This document shows, piece by piece, positions 49,801 through 58,659 of a DNA stretch of 64,000 bases. Source of the stretch: Ceratobasidium sp. AG-K. Its lineage: Eukaryota > Basidiomycota > Agaricomycetes > Cantharellales > Ceratobasidiaceae. The stretch is taken from the NCBI GenBank assembly GCA_037039685.1, contig JAWNGF010000004.1:1426001-1490000 (forward strand). Direction: 5' to 3'. The notes under the pieces were generated by a model. It worked only from the letters and a program-made list of their open reading frames with translations, was not told where the DNA came from and ran no database searches. The position numbers and the translations under genes are program-made. Numbering within the stretch: the first letter of the stretch is position 1; the number at the start of each line of letters is the position of its first letter.

Positions 49801-50210
49801 ATTTGTGTGTCCGTTTCCTCTTGGGGGGCGAGTTCCGTCTTAATGTCCTGTTCGACAATAGAATAGTCTAAGGCATCCCATGTACCCGGCATCCTACTGC
49901 CAGATGACGGCGGGCGCTCAACCGGTCCCAAAGGGCCTTGAACAGGCCCTGGTGACTCTGGCCGTTGGACCTTGGGACGCAACGGATCTCGAGGGGAATC
50001 GGGAGAAAAGCGCCAGCGCGGTTCCAATTCTGGCTGAGGTTCTGGTACTGTAAATCCCTGCGTTATCTCGCTATATATTGTGGATAGAACCCCTCCTGGA
50101 TATTGTGAGACCGGACGGTTAGGAACTTTCCAGTGGCGATAGACGTCACACACACCTGCGGCCTGCAACAACGCTAAAGGGCCAACAATTTCCTGTCCAT
50201 TCTGGTCCAT
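46891..50210 (-). CDS. Helical-bundle plus pseudokinase protein, copy B (MLKL-like architecture)
   Basis: Start at 50210, stop at 46891. It has the same layout as copy A. A long disordered N-terminus (about 360 residues, Pro/Ser/Asp-rich) is followed by TTWGELLAELAPLAPF, GHWRTLRSHC, RTICEIQLNAQGW and YEAMSRDIYLHIEKL. A stronger coiled coil follows (LLEQIGQLTDSVKQLQDQV), then the kinase fold. The intron after the TIRANK codon is at the same place as in copy A. The glycine loop is partly kept (RGQTGVVYRA) and VAKK is present. HRD is again HSN (HRHGSVHSNMRGDN) and DFG is GGFG, so this too should be a pseudokinase. PPYRWMAPECAN and the C-lobe WHRNPKKRPTMKEV are kept. Copy A and B differ most in the disordered N-terminus, and B may still bind nucleotide. 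Confidence 0.72.
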
Positions 50211-51769
50211 GGATGAGTTTCGGTACTGCCAGAATAGCGATAACCTAGCGGGGTGGAAATCCTCGAGTGTTGCGGGGGTCTAGTGAGAGATATTTTAATA
50301 CCAGAAGGCTAGTGGGATGTCTTGATTATATTGGTACAGCCTTGACACGCTTTTGCCTGTGCACGTGTAGAGAAATCTAGCAAGAAACTTCTATGTGTAT
50401 TGCGATTGTAGGCGTTGGCTGTGACAATAATCAGACGAGGACGAGCGCCATTCAAGGTAGCGTTACATTTGTAGTCCTGCCGAAAGGACAAAAGAAGCCC
50501 TACCGGGATGACGCCAAACGCGATGCGGCCACACAAGAAAAGCCATAATTGAAAATAGATAGCCGCACAGGAACAAAGGGCATGTGGTAAAATCGACAAA
50601 GGGCATGTGGTAAAATCGACAAAGGGCATGTGGTAAAATCGCAGACGTGTGCCACCTGGTTTTCCAAAATGAATGATGTGTCATCTCTTACATCATACAC
50701 TACATCTACATGCTAACACATGTCCCGCTATCATGGATAACAGAGCTTGCATCGACAATATGTACTACATATAAGGCCCGGTCACCGCCCATAGATAAGA
50801 CCAATCTACAAAGAATTGACCTCGGTCAGTTCCCACTCGCACTTCTCTCTCAAGCTATAGACTCAAGGGTGGTCCTCACAAACATTAGTCCCAACCCGCT
50901 CTCGCCTCCCCCCCCCATTTCCTCTTTACAAGCTGCATACTATTGCTCACTGGTTTTCGCTCGTTAAGTTCCTTTCACAATTAGTGCCAGTTCCCGGCGA
51001 GGATTCGGTATGGGTACGGTTTGTTACTGGCTTTGACAACCGCACCACCAAGCTCTCTATATTTATGCTTATAAAATTGGGACTAGGACACAAACATGAA
51101 TGAGCTGAAGGAAGCTAGACTGGCAAGTGTCACCGTGGATATGTAGCCGCTGGTTAAGAGAGGATAAACGCACCAATACCGAGTGATGAATTACTCTATT
51201 TACTGTGATAAAAGATGGACCTGTTCTATGCGGTAGTTCAGTTACAAGTTACTCAGTGCAGGAGGCTTGCGTGGCTACACTCCAGCACAATACACATATT
51301 GTGTGCATCGCCGATACAGTAGCCGATGTACCAAACTATCGCCGACGGGCGGTACACGCAAGCACCGAAACTCTCGAAGGTGTCCGGCCTCATCATATAC
51401 CTGGTTGCCAAGTAGTGTGGTGGAGCAAACTCTGCGTCGCCTCAACGAAACGGGAATGAAAGGCAAGGCCAAATCGGGCTTGATTGGAGAAGTTGAATCT
51501 GACCCCGTGCTGGTCTCGGCTTAGACCGGTGGCAGTGCTCACGTATCACGTGACCGTCGTGCTCCCTCTGCACACTTCAGGCGTCATCATGAGCGACGCG
51601 TCCCACACCACAGAACCTGCGATGGAAACACGACTATTGAATTCGCTGTGCACAGAGGTGGCTTGTTTAGCGTCTACCCATGGTATAAATGGCCCCGTAG
51701 CCGTGAGCCTCTGGATCTCAACCGACCCTCAGATCTCTATCACGCACACGACTCACTACTTTGGCTACC
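50211..51769. other. Intergenic with short tandem repeat and likely promoters
   Basis: About 1.5 kb upstream of copy B and of the orphan gene at 51770. It holds the 23-bp triplet repeat at 50573-50641, a C-rich tract near 50910, and a TATAAAT at about 51685 for the orphan gene. Frames of 60-105 codons here follow from repeats or low complexity and are not called. Confidence 0.5.
50573..50641. repeat. 23-bp direct repeat, three perfect copies
   Basis: The unit starts ACAAAGGGCATGTGG and ends TAAAATCG. It is repeated three times without spacer at 50573-50595, 50596-50618 and 50619-50641. The copies are identical, so expansion is recent. Confidence 0.9.
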
Positions 51770-52684
51770 ATGTCTGTTGCCTCGTATCCTTGTCAGCCAT
51801 TGATATCTCAGGACTATTACGAGCTCACGTACCCGGAACTCCCAATCGATGATCCCTTCTCGATTATGAGCACGGGGGTGTGGGATGTCAACGCCTATAC
51901 CAACCTTCACGCGGACACAGATCTTGCCGCCCTTATTACTGCCTCTAGTGACTCTAATCTGGATGATATAATTCGCTCTTGGGATCTTTCTTCCCTTTTT
52001 CAACCGGGGTTGGTGCCGATCACTACGCCAGTTTCCTATGTACCTCAAATCGTGGCACCTGCCCCTCAGATCACTGGCCCTATTGAAATCCCACAACAAG
52101 AGTCAATTATCCCCACTCAACCCACTTCTATACCTGAACCCACACTTATACCATCCCACCACTCCCCGTCCCACTCTGCAAAGACTGAACCAAGTGGGCG
52201 GGTAATCAGCGCGATTGACCTCTTCCAGGCCAACGTGCGCTATAACCCAGACTTTCGAAACACGGGCCTCCTGTCTTGGGACAAGATCGATATCGCAGGA
52301 GGGGTAGCAAGAGAAGAGTGGCTGGAGGCTCAAGGTTTCATGTCGTTCACGCCGGCGACCTGGATAGATGCATTCAAGCATCTAGGGAAGCAGCAGTTCC
52401 TAGCTTATTATAGTGAACAAGTGCAATGCGCTAGGGTAAATAGTGAGTTGATCTTACTTACCGTTGCTTGGACATGGGCTGATGGTGTATTCAACCGATT
52501 AGACTGGAGCCTTGCGCCTCTACCAGCCTGGCTCGAAACCTATTGCTTTGGCAAGAGGCCATCTCCGAATGCGACTGGACACTCGGTAGCCAAGAGGCTA
52601 CTCACTCGTGGCAACTCGAACCACGCATCATCGTCCCAGAGCTCTCCACGCAGGCAGCGCCACTCTCCTTATGCCCGCCCTTGA
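51770..52684 (+). CDS. Hypothetical protein, 304 residues, single exon
   Basis: An intronless frame begins at 51770 (ACC ATG TCT context, about 85 bases after a TATAAAT) and stops at 52684, unusual in a region of intron-rich genes. The N-terminal half is acidic, then Pro/Ile/Ser-rich with no fold expected. The C-terminal half looks folded: a helical part from SAIDLFQANVRYNPDF through GGVAREEWLEAQGFM and WIDAFKHLGKQQFLAYY to TWADGVFNRLDW. The tail is basic and Ser/Arg-rich (SSPRRQRHSPYARP). No known domain is recognised. The mix of a Pro/Gln-rich N-terminus and basic tail could suit a regulatory or scaffold protein, but that is speculation. Confidence 0.7.
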   Translation: MSVASYPCQPLISQDYYELTYPELPIDDPFSIMSTGVWDVNAYTNLHADTDLAALITASSDSNLDDIIRSWDLSSLFQPGLVPITTPVSYVPQIVAPAPQITGPIEIPQQESIIPTQPTSIPEPTLIPSHHSPSHSAKTEPSGRVISAIDLFQANVRYNPDFRNTGLLSWDKIDIAGGVAREEWLEAQGFMSFTPATWIDAFKHLGKQQFLAYYSEQVQCARVNSELILLTVAWTWADGVFNRLDWSLAPLPAWLETYCFGKRPSPNATGHSVAKRLLTRGNSNHASSSQSSPRRQRHSPYARP

Positions 52685-52923
52685 TCGCATTGTTATACCT
52701 CCTTCCCTGATTTAGCTCTGTGATTCATGGACAATTCTCTGTTATTCGGAATACATTATCTATGTACCAATTCGTTCTTCCCCAGATTCGTACTATTCAT
52801 GCGGGTTATATTATTGGATCTTAGTTGAATCAATATCATCCCGTTTCGTCACCCGAACCATATTAGTGAGATTCGCACAACACTGGAGTGTATGGAAGTA
52901 ACAAAAGTTAACTCGTGCCCTGT

Positions 52924-54396
52924 CTATTGCCCGGTCGCCTTTTCATACTCAACCGAGGCCATGATAAATGGGCCAACCCCCTTGAGATCGTTCTTGCGCT
53001 TCGCGACGGAGATGTAGTACTGAGATGCCAAAAGTTTGGTCAGGCATGTACGCATGTATGAACCAGTAGCCAACTTACCGCATAGTCGCCATTCCCGCTA
53101 AGGCTGCCAACTGACACCGTCCCATCGAAGCCGATTGTACTGCGCGCAGTTCAACTCGGTCAATCCCACTAGAATCAAACTAACCAAACTTACCCATCCG
53201 ATTCCTCAACCACAAACTTGCTAATGATGTACTTGTATGCCTTTTCCGCGACAGGAAAGTAGGTGGCCTTGTCCAAGTACCCCAACCTGATACCCTTCAA
53301 GAGCGCATATACGAACATCACGCTCCCTGAAGACTCGATATAGTTCCCGCTTCTTCCAGGCTGGGTCATCACAAGCCACCACGCGCCGGTGCTTGAGTCA
53401 GCAGAGTTCTTCAGCGCTGGCGCTAGACGTTGCAAGTACGATAGGATCGTTGCCCGGCCCGAGTTGGATTGGGGAAGCCATTCGAGGATGTCAACGAGGG
53501 ACATGGCGTACCAGCCAAGTGCACGGTCCCATACTTCAGGAGAATGACCTGTGCCTGGGGCGGCCCATTTGGCAGTACCCGAAGCGTCATAGCCATGATA
53601 GAGGAGACCGGTGGTGCTGTTGCGAAGGTGTTGCTCAGCCAGTGTGAATTGCTTGGTAATGTCCGACCTAATTTATGCATTAATAAACCTGATGATTGAT
53701 TGCTGGGTATATGCTCACCAAGCTGTAGTATTGGTGGGGTTGTATTTGGCGGTATAGGTAGCATAGAAGTTGTCGGCCATGTAAATTCCTGTACAACGCG
53801 GGGTTCGTCCGGGTCAGTTTGGATGCCTAGGAATCAGGATTAGGTGACTTGCCATCAAGCCACTGCTGGTTGGGGTACGTGGAACGATGCCAGAATGCTC
53901 CCTCAGGGGTGCGAGGCTGGGAGTTTATTTGGGAGCGGAAGGTAGTGAAGGCTGTTTTGTACTTGGCCAAGCCGGTCTTTTCGTATGCGTAAATTAGTGA
54001 CTCTCCTTGGTGGATTGGGTCCTAAATCGAAGCCCTGAATCAATCACCAAGCACTCCGAAGTAATGAGTTTCTTACCAAGGAATACAAAGTGAAACTGTA
54101 GCTGCTGATAGTACCAGAAGACGAGACCATCTTGTTAGTCTGGGTGGTGATGTAGTTGAGGTATTTCGCAGATCCAGTCTTGTTGTAGACCATCTATGGA
54201 AGGTTATAACTCGGTGCTAACAATCAAAGCCACACCTGCCTACCTCGAAACTCTTTTGTATCACCCCAGTTTCGTAGGACACTCCAGCAGCTGATGCCTC
54301 TCCTCGGGCAATGACCGAATCGGCCATCCAGGTCGAGTATGGCGCCGCAGCCAACGCTCCAAGAGGAGAAACGAGAAACAAGATGGAATAACGCAT
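52924..54396 (-). CDS. Secreted GH105 unsaturated rhamnogalacturonyl hydrolase-like enzyme
   Basis: The start at 54396 gives MRYSILFLVSPLGALAAAPY, a clear signal peptide; stop TAG at 52924. About five short introns interrupt it. The (alpha/alpha)6-barrel pattern of GH88/GH105 is seen: HQGESLIYAYEKTG, FWHRSTYPNQQWLDGIYMAD, LYHGYDASG, WDRALGWYAMSLVDIL, an ESSGSVMFVYALLKGIRLG segment and, near the C-terminus, KNDLKGVGPF. The WxRxxGW motif (WDRALGW) is the family signature. Such enzymes remove the unsaturated uronic acid left by pectin and rhamnogalacturonan lyases, so the gene belongs to plant cell-wall breakdown. A TATATA motif lies about 65 bases upstream of the start, near 54459-54465. Confidence 0.88.
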
Positions 54397-54768
54397 GGCT
54401 AATAGACTCGGCTGGGGAAAGGGGTCGGCAATGCGCCCTAAGTTGTTGATAGATCGCACATATATAGGTGCGGTTAGCTCGGTCCGTCCGGTCGCCCACG
54501 TAGCGTGGCGCGAAGGTCTTGGCTGACAATTCGTCCTACGGGCGATTCTCCCTAATTTATTCCAGCTATCCGTTGCAATGTGACCAGGAGCTTCTCTGTA
54601 ATGACTACGAAAGAAGTCATCGGGACCGCCAAGCGGGCCGGGTTACAAGCACGGGTTGTCTGATGGACCAGATAGGTGTAACGAGTAACACAACCTCCAA
54701 GGTGACATCATTATGCGGGTACGTACCCGCCATTGAACTGAACTTGACCACCACCGTTGCACATAGAA
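54397..54768. other. Divergent upstream region
   Basis: Between the GH105 gene (minus) and the small IF1-like gene (plus). It holds the GH105 TATA box near 54462. No coding frame is supported. Confidence 0.4.
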
Positions 54769-55113
54769 ATGTCGGGAAATACTGCACAAGTAAGTCTTAT
54801 AGAAATGACTCCAGGTTTCGGATAGTTGCTAAGCACAGATTGAAATAGGATCCTTCTTGGAAATCGAGAGAGCAGGGAGAGGAAGCAAGATATGCAAAAG
54901 CCAAGGTATTTCCAGTCCAATTAGCAGAATGACTTCTTCAGCTAACCATTGCTGTCGCCAAAGGAGCAAGAACAGTTGGCCGCACTTCGCGCTCAATTAT
55001 CGAGCAAGGAGGATGGCAACAAGGCCAAAACGGGGGACCTCGGAATTGAAGGCGGTTTTGGAGGGCAAGAGTCGTTGGAAGATCGGTACGCGACTACGAG
55101 TGGTGATCACTGA
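54769..55113 (+). CDS. ATPase inhibitor IF1-like small protein, 75 residues
   Basis: Three exons, all joining at codon borders: 54769-54789 (MSGNTAQ), 54849-54905 and 54964-55113. The product carries the inhibitory helix of the mitochondrial F1-ATPase inhibitor family: SREQGEEARYAKAK joined to EQEQLAALRAQL. The spacing of REQ, EE, RY and EQLAAL matches the minimal inhibitory segment of animal IF1 and yeast Inh1. IF1 binds F1-ATP synthase when the matrix turns acidic and blocks ATP hydrolysis. The usual long C-terminal dimer coil is replaced by a Gly/Asp-rich tail, and no mitochondrial presequence is seen, so a further 5' exon may exist. If none exists, the protein may be a cytosolic relative. 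Each exon is too short to be found as a long open frame. Confidence 0.6.
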
Positions 55114-55526
55114 ATCTAATAAGACCGTCCACCGTGGTTCTCGCTGCTGTAATCATCACCAGGAACCGAGTTATGAACTTGGATTAAATCCGCAAGGGCG
55201 CCTCTGTAGAAGAAGCGGTACGGTAGATGTAGGCCGGTCATTGTGCCCAGGAAATTATGAGTATAGGAGACATGGCGACGAACTCGGTAACAGTGTGAAG
55301 AGTGTTTGAGCATGTTATGGCCAAAAAGGGAGGTTATAGGCATGAGCGCTTGCCCCGCGATTCACCAGCGCTACCACCGCTCGTTATAAATACCTTTGCC
55401 TCGTTCGTCTCCACATTGATTTCGCGTTGCGGCTGATCGGCCACGAAGGAGCCTTCTCTGACAGATCGGACGGTGGTCACGCCATACGTTGAAAACTACT
55501 CTACGGCTCGCGGCGTCGACTTTAAT
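55114..55526. other. Intergenic
   Basis: Flank of the IF1-like gene and promoter of the first Zn2Cys6 gene. No coding frame or repeat is supported. Confidence 0.4.
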
Positions 55527-58142
55527 ATGGCGCCGACAACTGTCCCCAATCAGGCGAAAGCAGGAGGACAAAAGGTCTCGCTTGCCTGTGATTTCTGTAG
55601 AGCTCGCAAGCGCAAGGTATTGAATATCATTTAGCCAATAGTTCATTATTTGACGTGTTCTGGTGTGCAGTGCGATGGCGTTCGTCCAATCTGTGGCCAT
55701 TGCCGATTGACTAAAAATACATGCACATACAACGTGCATGCAGATAAGCGAAAGTAGGACCAATAAATCAACCAATTACGCTGATACTAACTTGTTTTCA
55801 GGCCACCATCGAAAACGTACGTCTCGGCGCTCGAGGCGCGCGTACGAACGCTCGAATCGCTCCTCCAAGCTTCATCATTGGAGATCCCGCCCTCGGAGTT
55901 TGAAATCCGTCCGACGGCCGACAATGAACCCGAACTCACGATCCGACCCAACGCACAAGATCCTCGTCCAGTCAAGGCGCTCGATCCGCGCGCAGAGCTC
56001 GAACGCCTGCCGGAAGAGACTGGCGCAACTCCCGCGGCACTCGAAGACATTGGCCGACTGCGTCTCGAAGTCCAAAAGTCCGACCAAGCTGCCAACGGTG
56101 AAGCTAGGAATTTTACTTATTTCGGCGCGACATCGAGTCGATTCTTGTCCAGCATTGCGGATATCCATGCGGGCGAACCAACGGACGCACTGCCCGCTGA
56201 CCAAGGATATGTCAAGTGCTTTGACGATAGCGATGACAAGACCGTGTTCGAAACCTACTGGGACTGGCAGCGCATCCATTTCCCGATTGTCGATCCGGTC
56301 ATGTTTTACAAGGACTACAACGCCGGGAAACGGAATTCTGAATTCGTATCGCCCATGCTGCTGGACATCATCTACACCGTTGGAGAAAACTTTGGGCCAA
56401 AACGAAGCATCGAGCGCAGTCGGGTGTATGCTGTGCGAGCCGAGGCAGCCATTATGACCGAAATTGGCACACCCAAGATTGCGACGATTCAGGCTATCAC
56501 AATCATGTCGATGTTCAAGATGGGCAATGGCAAGATCCCCGTTGCTTGGATTATGAACGGTTCGTTATTCGCTTTCACGTACAAGCGCTAGGCTCACACT
56601 GGTGACGGGACAGGAATGTCCGTGGCGCTGTCAACCCGCCTTGGGCTTCACATTGACTCTTCAGGACTCGTGGCTCAAAATATTATGGCGTTGGATACTC
56701 ATGAGGCTCGCCGGGAGGCTTTCTGGACAGTTTTCGTTATTGACAGGTATGACTAAACACGATCTACATGAGATAACGCTAATATATGCACGGTCAGGCT
56801 TCACTCTACCATTATGGGGGTACACCCGCTCCACAGCCAGAGGTCTATCTCGACCTTCCGTCCAGAGGCACCGACCCGGCATCCGTTCCTGCCGGCTAAC
56901 ATTGAACTGGCAGGTGTCACACCAAGCCCTCCAGCTTGTCCCAAGACGCAAGAGACTCCAGCTGCTTGCTGGCACGCACTTCGAGATTTGGTTGACGTTG
57001 TTGACTATATGCTTGCTGACATGTGAGTCGGATCACATTTGATAATTTTCGCAGCTGATTTTTTGTAGATATTCGTTTGACGCTCCCAAGCGTACCGCGG
57101 CGAGGATTATAACCTTGTGACAAAGAACATGTTGACTATTCAAGCATATACGGATGACTTGCCTAGTCCACTACGATTACGGCCGCATTGCGAGGAAACG
57201 AGCCTTGTCTTGCCTTCCTTCAGTAAGTCGTCGAGTACCACGCCTTGGCAACGAATAACCTTCCGCAGTGTCTACGTCAACCTGTTCATCCTCCTTCTGA
57301 ATCGCCCATTCGTCGGCCCGCGCCCAGCCGTACCAGCCAACACGAGCGAATCCGAAGCCGCGGTCTCACTGGCCCTCGAACGCCGATGTCGCTCCCTCGC
57401 ATTCGACCACTGCCGCAAATCCGCCCTGCGCATCATGGAACTCATCCGCCACCTCCCCCGCGCCTCGCCCTGCTTCACCACACCCTACTTTATCTTTAGC
57501 GCATCGACGGTGCTCCTCCTCTCGCCCAATGACACGCAGGCGATCAAGGGTGTCCAAGTCGGCCTTCGGTGCCTCGATGACCTTGAAGCAGATAATTTCT
57601 GGGTAGATGCCGTGGTGGATGCACGCTCGCGAATATATGCGCTTGCACAGCGGTGGGGCGCGACGCAGTTGTTTGATAGCGTCGATCGGCCGTCATCAGC
57701 TACGACCGCCGGGGAAGGGTCCTCCGTCGCTGGGACACCGCAAGGCCCAGCTAGCCCGCCTCCCCCACCTCCTGCGGCTCCGGCACCCTCCGACGGGTCG
57801 TACGAAAACTCCAAACACATGCACGGAAGTACATGGAGCAACACCATGTCGATCGACTCGGACAATATGCTTTTCGAATCAGAGAGCCTCGCGACACTGG
57901 ATGCCATGTACCTCGACTCGCTCCCCGAGGCGGCGGACATGATTCCGTGGGCGGGAGCGGTGGAGCCGTCGTGGGGTACGATGGGTACACACCAGGCGCC
58001 CGAGTATACGCTTCCTGGGTGGGAGTTTACGATGGGCAATCAGGGGTATACGTCGTACCATCACCCGTATGACTCGGGGGCGGTGGATCATTCGTTGGAT
58101 GCGTATCTTGGGGCGTTGGGGTCTGCTGGGATTGCGCGCTAG
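55527..58142 (+). CDS. Zn2Cys6 fungal transcription factor, copy 1 (apparent frameshift)
   Basis: The start at 55527 gives MAPTTVPNQAK. The Zn2Cys6 cluster follows: CDFCRARKRKCDGVRPICGH then CRLTKNTC, with an intron between RKRK and CDG. Next are a linker and coiled-coil dimer helix (SALEARVRTLESLL). The fungal-specific middle domain has WDWQRIHFPIVDP, LLDIIYTVGENFGP, STRLGLHIDSSGL and VYVNLFILLLNRPF. The C-terminus is Pro/Ser/Asp-rich. Around 57097-57103 the frame shifts by one base: YSFDAPKRTA reads into the next frame as GEDYNLVTKNML. The paralogue at 58660 shows the expected alignment. Such proteins bind CGG-type sites and often control sugar or wall-degradation genes. The GH105 gene lies close by. 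Confidence 0.85.
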
Positions 58143-58659
58143 CTGATGGGCTGCGAGCTGGGGAGTTTGGGTCAAGCCGAGTTGGGGTTTGGGTTGCGGC
58201 CGAGTCGCTTGGTGTGGTGCCGATTTTTGGTTATATTTCTTGGTCTGTTCTTGTATTGTATGTTTTTAGATTTTTGGTAGCCCGTGTTTGATCTCGACTC
58301 CAAATATATCGATGAAATTAAATCTGTCGGTGTGGCTTGCCGGAGCCTGTGATTGCTGTGCGGCTTGAAGACCTTTGCATGGCCGAGAAAGTGTGCAAGT
58401 GAGGCCTGGTCGTAGCGATAGGATCTTGCAGGGGATGGATGGGAACAGATGACAGGAAGTCTTCCGGATTTTTAAGTGGCGAGTAAGGAATGAGTGGGGG
58501 ACCAAACAAATGTAACGGAAGGACCCCAGGTGTCTTATTCTTAGCCGCCTCTATGCTCCAAGCACCCAAAACTCAAACAGACATCATACTCGCCTAGGAT
58601 ACACCTGTTTCATCGCCCGTACAAAACCTGGGCCCAAGCGACGCCCCTGTAGTTTTCCA
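58143..58659. other. Spacer between the two regulator genes
   Basis: About 0.5 kb of 3' flank and promoter. No coding frame or repeat is supported. Confidence 0.4.

Noticed and set aside
50309..50700. Minus-strand frames with repeated FTTCPLSILPHAL-like segments as a protein gene
   Set aside because: The repeats are just the translation of the 23-bp DNA repeat; no domain or start context supports a gene.
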